Below are positions 35,433-45,262 of a stretch of 64,000 bases of DNA, piece after piece. Within the stretch, counting starts at the first letter, position 1, and each line of letters begins with the position of its first letter. A model generated the notes under the pieces. That model made no database searches. It had not been told where the DNA came from and saw only the letters and a program-made list of their open reading frames with translations. A program made the position numbers and the translations under genes. Source of the stretch: Quatrionicoccus australiensis (GTDB lineage: Bacteria; Pseudomonadota; Gammaproteobacteria; Burkholderiales; Rhodocyclaceae); contig NZ_CP075188.1 in assembly GCF_020510525.1 (NCBI RefSeq), positions 2,728,001 to 2,792,000 of the forward strand. The letters run 5' to 3'.

Positions 35433-36946
35433 TACGCCACTCCCTGCATGCCCGAACGATAGGTGGATTTGCCTCTGGAACTCGAACTACGCCGCTCTTT
35501 TCCGCCAGAAGCCGTGCCGCCGCCCGGCAACTCACTCGCCAACCAGGCCATCGCCATCACCAGCACCAATAGCAAGGCATTGGCCGGTAACTGCAAATTG
35601 AAATCCACCGTGCTGTGAATCGCCAAGGCCACAATTGTCATCAACGAACCAAAAGCAATACCTCGCGGCAAGCTTGAGCGCCTGCGCAACAGAATCTTCA
35701 CGGCAACCGCAGCGGTCAACAACACAAAACCACCCAAAATGCCCAACCCCAGCAAGCCATTGTCGGCCGCCAGTTCGACATAGTCGTTGTGAGCGTGATC
35801 CCAATAGGACTCACGCGGGGTACGGTAACGCAAATATGTGTTGTAGAAGCTGCCAGCCCCCGTTCCGAACACGGGAAAATCCGGCACGATCTCTGCAGCA
35901 TGCCGGGCAACATCGGTACGCAACTCGACCGACTCCTCCTTGGCGCCAATCTCCTGCACGATAGCCGTCTCGCGCACCCGGTTTACAACCTTCTCCAGCC
36001 CCACCCAGGAACCAATAACCAGCACATCGATAACGACCAGGCTGGCAATCAGCCCGATGGTGGCAGGCGACAACTTGCGCGACAACACGATGGTGAGCAG
36101 GCCGACAATCAGCATTGCGGCGAAAAATCCGGCATTTCCCATGCGCGAACGGGTCAACACCAGGGCAATCACCATGATGACCAGCATCATCCGCAAACGC
36201 ATTTTAGGGCTGAGGATAAAATCAAAAACCTTGACCAGTTTGTGACGCCAGTTGCCACGCTGCCCCGGCTCCGTCCCCAGGCGCGCCAGCATCAGGCCAA
36301 TACCGACCGACAGGCAAAGCTCCATGTAGCCGGCAAAGTGATTATGGTAACCAAACGTACCAAACAAGCGGGTATGAGCAATATCGAAAAAGAAAACCCG
36401 GTAAGTCGCCCCTACCGAAAAAAGCAGCACCCCGATCACCGCCTGGAACAAACCGGCACAGACGATGGCCAGCGCCATGAAATCGAGTCGTTGATCGTCG
36501 CGCACGGTGAGCAAGGCAACGATAAAGCAGGAAAAATAGGCAAACGACAGCGCAGCATAAATTTGCGTCTGGAACGTATCCAGACTTAGCTGCAAGGCAG
36601 AAATGCCTTGCTCGACGCGCAGGGCTTCTGGCGACACCACGGCTAAAACACCTGCGGGCAGCGGCAAAAGCTGTATCCAGGGCAAGGCTGCAAACAGGCC
36701 AAGCAAAAGAACAGGCCATTTGAACAGGGTCAGACGCGCGAAAGCAGCATCTGCTGCATGCCGCCAGGCAAACATGGCGCCAAACAGCAAAACCTGTGAC
36801 CACAGAACCAGAACACCAACAGCCCAGGTTCGATTGCTGCCCAAAGGAAGTGGCGCCCAGAAAAGCAGGAGAAGCAAACCTGCAAACAACCAGCGGTCAT
36901 TCACGCCAAAGTTTGAGGTGGATCGAGCAGACGAAACAGTGTTCAT
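35432..36946 (-). CDS. O-antigen ligase-family membrane protein
   Basis: This 504-residue protein has about 11-12 membrane helices and a large periplasmic loop between residues of about 325 and 400. The loop contains FGTGAGSFYNTYLRYR and HAHNDYVELAADNG, the Wzy_C/WaaL-type signature with the conserved His. Such proteins join or polymerise glycan units at the periplasmic face. A second polymerase candidate exists at 46163, so this one may be the ligase or a second polymerase; sequence alone does not decide. The Ser/Gly/Arg-rich tail (residues of about 475-500) is probably unstructured. Confidence 0.8.
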   Translation of the reverse strand: MNTVSSARSTSNFGVNDRWLFAGLLLLLFWAPLPLGSNRTWAVGVLVLWSQVLLFGAMFAWRHAADAAFARLTLFKWPVLLLGLFAALPWIQLLPLPAGVLAVVSPEALRVEQGISALQLSLDTFQTQIYAALSFAYFSCFIVALLTVRDDQRLDFMALAIVCAGLFQAVIGVLLFSVGATYRVFFFDIAHTRLFGTFGYHNHFAGYMELCLSVGIGLMLARLGTEPGQRGNWRHKLVKVFDFILSPKMRLRMMLVIMVIALVLTRSRMGNAGFFAAMLIVGLLTIVLSRKLSPATIGLIASLVVIDVLVIGSWVGLEKVVNRVRETAIVQEIGAKEESVELRTDVARHAAEIVPDFPVFGTGAGSFYNTYLRYRTPRESYWDHAHNDYVELAADNGLLGLGILGGFVLLTAAVAVKILLRRRSSLPRGIAFGSLMTIVALAIHSTVDFNLQLPANALLLVLVMAMAWLASELPGGGTASGGKERRSSSSRGKSTYRSGMQGVA

Positions 36947-36960
36947 TTAGCCAATATCTG

Positions 36961-36994
36961 GGTAAAAAAAATGGCAGCCCGAAGCTGCCATTTT
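36961..36994 (-). terminator. Intrinsic terminator after the Gly-rich secreted protein gene
   Basis: On the minus strand an 11-bp stem (AAAATGGCAGC / GCTGCCATTTT) is followed by a run of T residues, 17 bp beyond the stop codon of the 37011 gene. Confidence 0.85.
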
Positions 36995-37010
36995 GGGAAA
37001 ATAGCCCGTA

Positions 37011-37451
37011 TCAGGAACGGCTACCACCGCCGCTGCCACCACCATTGAAGGTGGAACCGTTGCTACCGGCAAAACCACCACTACCACCGGTTTGACCAGC
37101 ACCGCCTTGATTGCCGGCACCACCAGCTGCCGTGGCATTCAGGACAGAAGTGGTTTCAGCACCGGAGTTGATCAGCGCGGTCTTGGTTGCGCTTTCATCG
37201 TAGCCGGCAGCGACCAGCGCCTTGAGCAGAGCAGCACCATCCTGATCCTTCTTGACCAGCGCGTCGGTCAAGGCAGAAACCGGGAGGCCCTTGGCCTTGG
37301 CATCCTTGAGAATAGCGTCAAGGCTTTCGGTTGCCGAACGAGACAGAACTTCGCTCTTGATATCGGCTGCCGATTGATCCTTCGTGAAGGCCATGGCAGA
37401 GAAACTCGCAGCCATCACACTCACCAACAAAACAAGCTTAAATTTCTTCAT
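37011..37451 (-). CDS. Secreted protein with Gly-rich C-terminus, function unknown
   Basis: This 146-residue protein has a clear signal peptide (KFKLVLLVSVMAASFSAMAF) and an Ala/Lys/Asp-rich helical body (about residues 25-105, with repeated short helices such as ADIKSEVL, LDAILKDAKA and ALLKALVAAGYDES). A C-terminal Gly/Ser/Asn tail of about 40 residues (GGAGNQGGAGQTGGSGG) follows. It has its own terminator and probably its own promoter between galE and the ligase-like gene. I recognise no family. Location in an exopolysaccharide locus suggests a matrix or cell-surface role, but this is inference. Confidence 0.75.
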   Translation of the reverse strand: MKKFKLVLLVSVMAASFSAMAFTKDQSAADIKSEVLSRSATESLDAILKDAKAKGLPVSALTDALVKKDQDGAALLKALVAAGYDESATKTALINSGAETTSVLNATAAGGAGNQGGAGQTGGSGGFAGSNGSTFNGGGSGGGSRS

Positions 37452-37542
37452 GGGAACCTCACAAAAATGTACGCTCTCAGGATACCAGCCGGCACATGCT
37501 CACGTCAATACAGAACAAGGAAAACCAATAAATAACACTGGG

Positions 37543-38550
37543 TTAATCGTAGCCGGTCGGGTTGCTGGATTGCCAGCGCCAGGTATCGGAACACATCGCG
37601 TCCACACCTCTTTCCGCGCGCCATCCGAGCACTTCAAAAGCCCTCTCCGGAGCGGCATAACAGGCTGCGACATCACCCGCGCGGCGCTCCACGATGCGGA
37701 ACGGCACGGCCTTGCCGCTCCCCTGTTCAAACGCCTTGATCATATCGAGCACGCTGTAGCCCTGCCCAGTCCCCAGATTGACGGTCAGAACACCAGCTTG
37801 ACGCCCCAGCGCGGACAAAGCTGCAAGATGGCCGAGCGCCAGATCCACCACATGGATGTAGTCACGCACGCCCGTGCCATCCGGTGTTGGGTAGTCGCCA
37901 CCAAAAACCGAGAGCTCTGCCCGCTTGCCTACAGCCACTTGGGCAATAAACGGCATCAGGTTGTTCGGAATTCCGTTCGGGTCCTCGCCAATCAACCCGC
38001 TGAGATGCGCGCCAACCGGGTTGAAATAACGTAGCAGTGCAACTCGCCACTCGGGATCTGCCACAGCGAGATCGCGCAGGATTTCTTCGATCATCAGCTT
38101 CGAGCGGCCATAAGGGTTCGTGGCCTGCAGCGGAAAGTCTTCCGAAATCGGCACCGCATGCGGATCGCCATAAACCGCTGCCGACGAACTGAAAACGAGT
38201 CGCTTGACACCAAACTCGGCCATCGTTTCAAACAGCACCAGGCTACCCTGCACGTTGTTGTCGTAATAGTACAAAGGCTTGGCGCCTGACTCTCCAACCG
38301 CCTTGATGCCGGCAAAATGAATGACATCGGAGATCGCAAAGCGTGAAAACACCCCACGCATCGCCTCCCAATCGCGAATATCCGCCTGAACAAATACAGG
38401 CCGCCGGCCGGCAATGCGCTCAATGCGATCCAGCACCGCCAATTTGCTATTGCTCAGGTTGTCGACAATTACCAACTCGGCACCGTCATTGAGCAGCTCG
38501 ACAACGGTATGCGAACCAATGTAGCCACAACCACCGGTGACGAGAATCAT
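37543..38550 (-). CDS. galE: UDP-glucose 4-epimerase
   Basis: This 335-residue short-chain dehydrogenase-type enzyme interconverts UDP-glucose and UDP-galactose. The NAD motif [12 protein letters not shown] is at residues of about 5-16, the catalytic Ser in [10 protein letters not shown] near 122, and the YxxxK pair in NPYGRSKLM near 147. The conserved [17 protein letters not shown] is also present. Length matches E. coli GalE (338). I set the start at MILVTGG because the upstream in-frame residues are not GalE-like. It lies 59 bp after the ManC-type gene and should supply galactose to the polymer. Confidence 0.93.
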   Translation of the reverse strand: MILVTGGCGYIGSHTVVELLNDGAELVIVDNLSNSKLAVLDRIERIAGRRPVFVQADIRDWEAMRGVFSRFAISDVIHFAGIKAVGESGAKPLYYYDNNVQGSLVLFETMAEFGVKRLVFSSSAAVYGDPHAVPISEDFPLQATNPYGRSKLMIEEILRDLAVADPEWRVALLRYFNPVGAHLSGLIGEDPNGIPNNLMPFIAQVAVGKRAELSVFGGDYPTPDGTGVRDYIHVVDLALGHLAALSALGRQAGVLTVNLGTGQGYSVLDMIKAFEQGSGKAVPFRIVERRAGDVAACYAAPERAFEVLGWRAERGVDAMCSDTWRWQSSNPTGYD

Positions 38551-38609
38551 TTTTTCACTTATGCCCGACCTCAAAGCGAATCCGTTGCCATTCACCGAAA
38601 ACCCGTCGG

Positions 38610-40055
38610 TCAACGCCCGTAAATATCCTCAAATCGAACAATATCGTCCTCACCCAGATAGCTGCCGGACTGCACTTCGATCATCTCCAGCGGCAGCTTG
38701 CCCGGATTTTCCAGACGATGCAGGGTGCCGAGCGGGATGTAAGTCGACTGGTTCTCCGAAACCAGCAGGGTTTCTTCGCCGCGCGTCACCTTGGCTGTAC
38801 CGGAAACCACAATCCAGTGCTCGGCGCGATGGTGGTGCATCTGCAGTGACAGGCAGCCGCCCGGATTGACCACGATGCGCTTGACCTGGAAGCGATCGCC
38901 AAAATCGATGCTGTCATACCAGCCCCAGGGCCGGTAGACCTTGCGGTGCGAGTGCGATTCCGAACGCTGCTTGCCCTTGAGCTGGCCGACAATATCCTTG
39001 ACCTTTTGAATCTCCGAGCGATTGGCCACCAGAATGGCATCCGGCGTTTCGACAATCACCACGTCACTCAGCCCGACGCAGGCCACCAGCCGGTCTTCGG
39101 CAATAACCAGGGTATTTTGGGTGTCGACCGTCAGGACATCGCCCATCAGCACATTGCCGCCTGCATCCTTGTCGCCGATTTCCCACAGGGCACTCCAGGC
39201 GCCCACATCGGACCAGCGCGCATCAAGTGGCACCACGGCAACCTCGCCCGTATTGGCACCAAGGCGCGCCAGGCGCTCCAGCACCGCATAGTCGATGGAA
39301 TCCGACGGACAATTGGCAAACACCGTCTTGTCCGGCCGCAGAAAATCGTGATCCTGCTGGCGGGCATCGAAGGCCTTGAAGCAGGCGCCGGCGATATCGG
39401 GCCGGCATTGCTCCATCTTGGCCAGCCAGACCGACGCCTTGATGACAAAAATGCCACCATTCCACAAGAAACCGCCGCTCGCCAGATACGCCTCGGCGGT
39501 GGCGGCATCCGGCTTTTCAACAAATTGCTCGACCAGGCAAGCCCCATCGGCCAGCGCCGCACCCTGTTTGATGTAGCCATAACCGGTTTCCGGCGCCGTC
39601 GGCTTGATGCCAAAAGTCACCAGCCTGCCCTGCTCGGCCAGTTGCGCGCCCTGCACCACGGCCTGCCGGAAGGCTTCTTCATCCTGAATCACATGATCGG
39701 CCGGCATGATCACCAGCACCGGGTCAGCGCCCTCAGCCTGCGCAGCCAGCGCGGCCAGCGTCAGTGCCGGAGCGGTATTGCGGCCGCAGGGCTCAAGAAT
39801 CAGCGAGGGGTGCGCAACGCCCACCTGGCGCAACTGCTCGGCAATCAGAAAACGGTATTCCTCATTCCCCACCAGCAAGGGCGCCGCCAGCACATCACCC
39901 GCTGCCAGCTGCATGCCAGCCAGGCGCAATGCCGTAGCCTGCAACATGGTGTGATTACCGTTCAAGCACAGCAACTGCTTGGGGTATTGCTCGCGTGATA
40001 GCGGCCACAAACGCGTACCGGAACCACCACAAAGAACAACGGGTTGAATGACCAT
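38610..40055 (-). CDS. Mannose-1-phosphate guanylyltransferase / mannose-6-phosphate isomerase
   Basis: This 481-residue bifunctional AlgA/ManC-type enzyme makes GDP-mannose. The guanylyltransferase domain opens with [21 protein letters not shown] at about residue 8 and contains [12 protein letters not shown]. The C-terminal cupin isomerase domain contains [15 protein letters not shown] and [16 protein letters not shown]. It works with the phosphomannomutase at 32073. Its gene lies 31 bp downstream of the WcaJ-like gene, in the initiation/precursor part of the exopolysaccharide locus. Confidence 0.93.
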   Translation of the reverse strand: MVIQPVVLCGGSGTRLWPLSREQYPKQLLCLNGNHTMLQATALRLAGMQLAAGDVLAAPLLVGNEEYRFLIAEQLRQVGVAHPSLILEPCGRNTAPALTLAALAAQAEGADPVLVIMPADHVIQDEEAFRQAVVQGAQLAEQGRLVTFGIKPTAPETGYGYIKQGAALADGACLVEQFVEKPDAATAEAYLASGGFLWNGGIFVIKASVWLAKMEQCRPDIAGACFKAFDARQQDHDFLRPDKTVFANCPSDSIDYAVLERLARLGANTGEVAVVPLDARWSDVGAWSALWEIGDKDAGGNVLMGDVLTVDTQNTLVIAEDRLVACVGLSDVVIVETPDAILVANRSEIQKVKDIVGQLKGKQRSESHSHRKVYRPWGWYDSIDFGDRFQVKRIVVNPGGCLSLQMHHHRAEHWIVVSGTAKVTRGEETLLVSENQSTYIPLGTLHRLENPGKLPLEMIEVQSGSYLGEDDIVRFEDIYGR

Positions 40056-40086
40056 GAAAGTTCCAAAAAATGCCGAAAAATGACGC

Positions 40087-41502
40087 TCAATAAGCGTTCT
40101 TGTTCACAAAACCTTTGAATACCGTCAAAAAGACGATCTTCAGATCCAGCCACAGCGACCATTTCTGCACATACTCAAGGTCGTATTTGACGCGCATGGA
40201 CATCTTGTCCAGCGTCTCCGTCTCGCCACGCCAGCCGTTGATCTGCGCCCAGCCGGTGATCCCCGGCTTGACCTTGTGGCGCAGCATGTAGCCGCGGATC
40301 AGACCACGATACTGCTCGTTGTGCGCCACAGCGTGCGGGCGCGGCCCAACCACCGACATCTGCCCCTGCAGCACATTGAAGAACTGCGGCAACTCATCAA
40401 GCGACGTACGCCGCAAAAAACCGCCAAACGGCGTAATCCGCGCATCGTTCTTTTGTGCCTGAACAATCTTGTCGCCGTTCTCGGTCACCGTCATGCTGCG
40501 GAACTTCCAGACTTCCACCACAGAACCATGCAAGCCATACCGCCGTTGCTTGAAGAGCACGGGGCCGGGCGACGTGAGCTTTACCCCGGCAGCGATAATA
40601 AGCATGGGGATGGAGATCAGCAGCAAAATCAGGCTGGCCACGACAATATCCTCAGCCCGCTTGACCCAGCCATCCACCCCGTAGAAGGGGCTTTCATGCA
40701 AGCTGAGCACAGGGATGCCATCGAGGCTTGCCAATTTGCCATGCAGCAAATCGAAAATGAAAAAGTTGGGCACCAGATAAACCGATGCAGTGGTATCGGC
40801 CAGATCGGTCACCAATTGCACAATGCGGCCCTCGGCACGCATCGGTAGCGTGATATAGACGTAATCGACCTTGCCGGCCCGAGCCAGATCAACCAGCTCA
40901 TCAAACCGCCCTACACCATCCACATGATTGGCGGCATCCTTGCACTCGCGCGCAGCCAGGCGGTCATCAAAAAAACCGATGAACTTCATACCCAACCAGG
41001 GCGTGCGCTCGATCTTCTCCAGCACCTGCGACCCCAACTGGGTTTTACCAGCAATAGCCAAGGTACGAGTATTTTTGCCACCAGAGCGCAAAGACTTGAG
41101 TACTACACGCAAACCAACGCGAGAGATGGCCAGCAGTAACGGAGTAAGGCCAAACCAAACCATGGTGACCAAGCGCGAGTAATCGGAAGAAGTCTTGGTC
41201 AAAAACGCCAGCAGGACCAAGCACATTGCAGACCAGAACCAAGTGACGAGGGTCGCAAAAACCGCCCTCGGAAGAGACTCAGTACGCCACGAACCATAAA
41301 TCTGGCGCGCCCCGCCAAAGGTCAAAAACAGCATTACCGCCCAAGCTGCAGCCTGCGCGTAATGACGATCAAACTCGAGATCGTGGGTAAGCTGCATCGC
41401 AATGAACAGAGCAAAAAGAATGACCGCTCCGTCCAGGACGCGATGCAGGAAGGCAATTTTTGAACTATGGGGCCTGACCAAACCCGAAGACATCAAGGAC
41501 AT
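40087..41502 (-). CDS. Undecaprenyl-phosphate glucose phosphotransferase (WcaJ-like)
   Basis: This 471-residue membrane protein starts glycan assembly by transferring a sugar-1-phosphate, probably glucose, to undecaprenyl phosphate. It has four N-terminal helices (about residues 15-130), a central CoA-binding-like domain (TLAIAGKTQLGSQVL), a fifth helix (VVASLILLLISIPMLII) and the catalytic C-terminal bacterial sugar transferase domain. The key stretches there are VWKFRSMTV, RRTSLDELPQFFNVLQG and SVVGPRPH. The size matches WcaJ/ExoQ-type enzymes. Sugar specificity (glucose versus galactose) is uncertain. A 201-bp gap upstream separates it from the VanZ gene. Confidence 0.9.
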   Translation of the reverse strand: MSLMSSGLVRPHSSKIAFLHRVLDGAVILFALFIAMQLTHDLEFDRHYAQAAAWAVMLFLTFGGARQIYGSWRTESLPRAVFATLVTWFWSAMCLVLLAFLTKTSSDYSRLVTMVWFGLTPLLLAISRVGLRVVLKSLRSGGKNTRTLAIAGKTQLGSQVLEKIERTPWLGMKFIGFFDDRLAARECKDAANHVDGVGRFDELVDLARAGKVDYVYITLPMRAEGRIVQLVTDLADTTASVYLVPNFFIFDLLHGKLASLDGIPVLSLHESPFYGVDGWVKRAEDIVVASLILLLISIPMLIIAAGVKLTSPGPVLFKQRRYGLHGSVVEVWKFRSMTVTENGDKIVQAQKNDARITPFGGFLRRTSLDELPQFFNVLQGQMSVVGPRPHAVAHNEQYRGLIRGYMLRHKVKPGITGWAQINGWRGETETLDKMSMRVKYDLEYVQKWSLWLDLKIVFLTVFKGFVNKNAY

Positions 41503-41703
41503 ATTGGAACGCTCGGCTACTCAAGGTTGTCGTGACATTGTTGCAGTGCATCAATCATGCCATGAACAAATGAAATCCCATATATGACAATCGTAATAGT
41601 TCAGGGGCAAGCATCAGAAAAATCGAAACGATGAGATTTGTGAACAAGGCGAGAACGCCGCCGCCAGAGCCAGGCTGACCGGACAATCCTCGCTAAAACA
41701 CGA

Positions 41704-42363
41704 TCACTGCCCGCGAACCATCCAGTCAAGTACAGAAGGAAACTGCCAGCCCAGCGCAGTCTGAATCAACAACAACACAACCAACACCGTTGCGGTCGAC
41801 ACCAGCAAAAACCCTAAAATCAAGGCCCATACGCTCCAGCGCGCAATCGTTTGCTCCGCCGGCCCCAAGGCCCGACGCTCACGCCCACCGAGCATGACCA
41901 GATAAAACCCCCATCGCCACACTTTGAAGGTCCATCGCCAATCCAGTGCGTGCTTCCTCCAGCCCGATACCTCACGGCGCTCCAGAACAACCAGGGCCTC
42001 GCGCTCGCCGACGCTTGCGCGCAGCAACCAAAGCAAACGCCCCAGCAGATAAATTACCGCAGCCAAACTTACCCCGACAATATCGGCATACCAATCCTCC
42101 AGACTGGGCACATGCCCCTCCTGGAAAAACTGGTGAATTTCCTCTGCTCCGCCACCCACAACTGCGATCAGCGTGATCCACAGCCAGGAACCCCGCAGGC
42201 TCCAGCGCGTAATCCACCAGATGACAAAAAACACCGAGGCGTGCAGTACCTTGTCCCAACTTGCGTAAATAGCACGAGACTCAGCTTGGTTAAGACCCCA
42301 ATACAAACAGAGCACCACCATGGCGGAAACAAATAAAGGAACGAGGCGGAAAGGCAATTTCAT
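41704..42363 (-). CDS. VanZ-family membrane protein
   Basis: This 219-residue protein has an N-terminal VanZ domain: a helix at about residues 7-22, SWDKVLHASVFFVIWW, then ITLIAVVGGGAEEIHQFFQEG followed by DWYADIVGVSLAAVIYLLG. After a charged stretch there is a last membrane helix near the C-terminus (VWALILGFLLVSTATVLVVLL). VanZ proteins occur in polysaccharide and PEP-CTERM loci, but their function there is unknown. I set the start at MKLPFRLV, where similarity begins; upstream in-frame residues are not convincing. Confidence 0.75.
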   Translation of the reverse strand: MKLPFRLVPLFVSAMVVLCLYWGLNQAESRAIYASWDKVLHASVFFVIWWITRWSLRGSWLWITLIAVVGGGAEEIHQFFQEGHVPSLEDWYADIVGVSLAAVIYLLGRLLWLLRASVGEREALVVLERREVSGWRKHALDWRWTFKVWRWGFYLVMLGGRERRALGPAEQTIARWSVWALILGFLLVSTATVLVVLLLIQTALGWQFPSVLDWMVRGQ

Positions 42364-42700
42364 CGAAATCACACGGTCGACCGCAGCAACCTGCCTCGCC
42401 AAAGGCTTGATCGCAATGTTTGGCAGGAGGAAGCAAATTGACACCCGGCCTCATCGAAGCCGGCGCGCTGGGCCAAGAGCTGTTCACCATCGATACGCTC
42501 TGACAGGCTCCCGATGTCGCGCTCCGTCACCCCCGCCCGCAAAAAATGCGCCGGCCGAATGTTCGCAGAAAGAAGATACAGGAGGGCACAAGCAGTTTTA
42601 GGCATACATCTAGTGTCTATATAAAGGCAATTTTTCGTCAATATACCTATTCATCACACCACTCCAGAATTTTACAAAAACCACTCCAAATCAAACCAAG
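42364..42700. other. Gap without a convincing gene upstream of the VanZ gene
   Basis: The interval holds a CGGTCGACCG palindrome at about 42370, and an open frame of 90 codons on the minus strand without recognisable similarity. From about 42605 it is A+T-rich, possibly promoter DNA for the VanZ gene. No RNA gene was recognised. Confidence 0.4.
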
Positions 42701-42873
42701 CTAGTGTCGGTGACCGCCTCGAGAACGCCTCACAACCCTCGGTGAGGGCATGGGCAGGCGTCGGCCGGGTCGCTTCAAGACGTCGATCACCGACCGCCAG
42801 ACCACCGTTTGCCAGCCAACGCGCGTAGGTCAATCATCTGATCGAGTCGGGCGCAAAAAAAATCAGTGGTCAT
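42701..42873 (-). pseudogene. Remnant of an IS5-type transposase gene
   Basis: A GAAGGAAATTCTG-ATG start leads to MTTDFFCARLDQMIDLR, the typical opening of an IS5-group transposase, but the frame meets a stop after 28 codons. A second minus-strand frame continues as a Pro/Arg-rich tail (DVLKRPGRRLPMPSPRVV) to a stop at 42701. The middle of the gene is missing, so this is a decayed, internally deleted copy. Family assignment rests on memory of the N-terminal pattern and should be checked. Confidence 0.5.
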
Positions 42874-42957
42874 CAGAATTTCCTTCAATTTCTCCTGGGT
42901 TTCTATGACCAATATTTTAATTTCTCGGGGATTTTTTTGAGGTGAATTTCCAGCATA

Positions 42958-44062
42958 TTAACCCGGCAATCCAATAGGTTCATTAGGCAGCATATTGGAT
43001 TTTCCGATGTCTAAAATAGGACATAACCCGTTTTGGACGATTCTGTATTTTCATCATTGCGCCTCGCACCTTTGATTCCAGTTCATCCCGATTCTTGGCG
43101 GGTTTTCCGCCATGAACCAAGGCCTTCAAGTCACAGTTCAGATATTCGTCCGGGTTGAGTTCCGGAGAATAGGCGGGCAAGAAGAACACCTCTATGTGTT
43201 CGCTGTGCTTTTCAGCCAGTCCCGAACCTTGTTGCTGTGATGCACACGCAGGTTGTCCAGAATCAAAAATACCTTGCGTCCGGCATCCCGAACCAGGCGT
43301 GCCAGAAATCGAATCAGCACCGGGGCGGTCATCGTTTCCTGATAGAGCATGAAGCGAACTTTCCCCTGATTGGTGACGGTCGAGATCATGTTCGTGGCAA
43401 ACCGGCTGCCGGGCACCCGTTGAACAGGTGTTTTCCCCGCTGGCGCATAGCTTCGACCGTGCTGGCAATCGCTACGGATGCCCGTTTCATCGCCCCAGTA
43501 AATCTCTGCCCCTTCTTCCTTGGCGCGCTGCGCAATGCCTGGGTAGCCCTCCTTGAGCCAGGCATCCACCAATTCAGGTTTCTGCTCGTACGCCTTCTTC
43601 AGTGGCTTCTGCGGCGTAAAACCCCAGCGCTTGAGATACTCACCTACCGTCCGAATCGGCATGTCGACCTTGAAACGACGATAGATCAACTCCTGAACGG
43701 CGGCCCGTGTCCACAGCGCAAATGACAGCTTGAGTTGGTCAGGCATCTTCTCGCTGATCAACTGCTGCACAGCCCACTCCCGTTCCACGCTCAGCGTGCG
43801 TCGCTCGCCCACATCGGTGCCACGCTTGCCACCCTCTACCGCCGACTTGAGGCCTTCTGCCTGATAGCGCGACCACCAGTATTGGACCGTACGGGGATGA
43901 ACCCCGACCGTTTCTCCAATCTCGGCAAATTCGCGTCCGTTCATTCGCATTCGAAGCGCTATCTTGCGCTTCTCCTTCTGTTGCTCTGGCTTGAGCTTGC
44001 GGGCATCGTCTTTATGCATGTCAGTATCATATCACAAATGCCCTATCAATTTGCCGGGTTAA
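42958..44062. mobile_element. IS630-family insertion sequence
   Basis: The element is 1105 bp long with terminal inverted repeats starting TTAACCCGGCAA at the left and ending TTGCCGGGTTAA at the right. It is flanked by TA at 42956-42957 and at 44063-44064, the target duplication expected for IS630. It encodes one transposase in two frames on the minus strand. It sits between the IS5 remnant and the glycosyltransferase gene, at the edge of the A+T-rich glycan cassette. Confidence 0.88.
42983..44019 (-). CDS. IS630-type DDE transposase in two overlapping frames
   Basis: The first frame (44019-43192) carries the helix-turn-helix part (EIGETVGVHPRTVQYWWSRY) and the first catalytic Asp regions (YWGDETGIRSD, FLILDNLRVHHSNK). 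It stops right after DWLKSTANT. The rest, with the last catalytic Glu region (VFFLPAYSPELNPDEYLNCDLKA), lies in the -1 frame and ends at 42983. The overlap contains CTGAAAAGC, where slippage back by one base would join the halves. This could be programmed frameshifting, as used by several IS families, or a simple inactivating deletion. Both halves look otherwise intact. Confidence 0.8.
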
Positions 44063-44107
44063 TAGAACCTGTTCATGAGCCTTTCGAGATTTTGCAGGGC
44101 CGACTAA

Positions 44108-45232
44108 TTAATGCTTCTTGAGTATCTTCTTATTCCGAGACAATTCACTTTCATAAACAACACAAAGTTCTTCATGCAGTCTATCAATCGAAAAAAAATC
44201 TCTTACCCGCTTGCGTCCCATTTTTCCCATATCCCTAAGTTGCAGGTCAGTTCGACTGAGAATAGCATTAGCCAGCGCGACAGGTGAGCAAGGCTTAATG
44301 ACGATACCAGTTACATCATGGTCGACTACTTCCGGTAACCCACCAACAGATGAGGCGATAACAGGTACACCTGACCGCATTGCCTCCAAAGCAACCAAAC
44401 CAAACCCCTCCCATCTTGACGGAACAACTAAAATCTGAGCGTTTTGCAATAATGTTTCAAGAATATTAGGGGAAACCCAACCCACACAAGTGGCATTCAC
44501 TGGAATTTTTCTCTCTACCTCATCTCCTCTGACCGGAGCACCAGCAATAACTGCATGTACAGAACCGCCTAGTAAAGTTAATGCCTCTAGCAAAATATCG
44601 AACCCTTTTTGTCGATCAAAACGCCCTATAAAAAGCACCCGCCGAACCGATTCTGGCCAAACTGAATCAAAAATAGGTGATGCTATAGGAGATGTTAGGC
44701 TGATTGCATTTCGAACCACAATTAGCTTATTTTCTGGCAAACCCACTTCAATGGCGGTTCGACGCTCATATTCAGAAATGCAAACAATTTTATCTGTAAT
44801 ATGGGCGAAACCTCGCTCTAGAAAACAGGTAAGGAATTTGCCAAATTTAGACATAGAGCGATCCCAAGCCCACCCATGAGGACAATACACCACTTTCACG
44901 GATCGGTTAATTATTGCGAACAATGGCCTTACGCTTGCACCAGCAAATGTTGAGTGAATATGCAAAACTCGCGGGCTATACAATCTAACTAACATCAATA
45001 ACTTTATCGCCAATCGAAATGCAACAAAAAACCGATACCCCTTATCGTTAAATGTTTCAAACCTAACACCAGGTATGCTAGGCAAATCATCCTGTTGCGA
45101 TGCTGGAATAAGCAAAACAACACATCCCCAACCAAAATCAAAAACCTGAAGAGGCAACAACTCTCTTAGATATGATGCCACTCCCCCTTTTATAGTTTCA
45201 GCACAGTGAATTACTTCAACTCTTTTATGCAT
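44108..45232 (-). CDS. Glycosyltransferase family 4 protein
   Basis: This 374-residue GT-B enzyme would add a sugar to the growing repeat unit at the cytoplasmic face. The N-terminal domain contains GGVASYLRELLPL and the acceptor-side VVYCPHGWAWDRS. The C-terminal domain contains RRVLFIGRFDRQKGFDILLEAL and the donor-binding E-X7-E in SRWEGFGLVALEAMRSG, then SVGGLPEVV. The gene is A+T-rich and uses A/T-ending codons, unlike genes at 30-42 kb, indicating transfer. I chose the ATG giving MHKRVEV; a TTG six codons earlier is possible. The IS630 right end is about 45 bp from its 3' end. Confidence 0.85.
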   Translation of the reverse strand: MHKRVEVIHCAETIKGGVASYLRELLPLQVFDFGWGCVVLLIPASQQDDLPSIPGVRFETFNDKGYRFFVAFRLAIKLLMLVRLYSPRVLHIHSTFAGASVRPLFAIINRSVKVVYCPHGWAWDRSMSKFGKFLTCFLERGFAHITDKIVCISEYERRTAIEVGLPENKLIVVRNAISLTSPIASPIFDSVWPESVRRVLFIGRFDRQKGFDILLEALTLLGGSVHAVIAGAPVRGDEVERKIPVNATCVGWVSPNILETLLQNAQILVVPSRWEGFGLVALEAMRSGVPVIASSVGGLPEVVDHDVTGIVIKPCSPVALANAILSRTDLQLRDMGKMGRKRVRDFFSIDRLHEELCVVYESELSRNKKILKKH

Positions 45233-45262
45233 ATAAAACTCATCAACCAAGACAATATAATA

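Noticed and set aside
37011..37140. Gly-codon repeats as a DNA repeat or CRISPR-like array
   Set aside because: The repetition follows Gly/Ser/Asn codons within a secreted protein gene, without regular spacers.
42369..42641. 90-codon minus-strand open frame upstream of the VanZ gene
   Set aside because: No recognisable similarity, no clear ribosome site, and it overlaps the region before the VanZ start; treated as chance.
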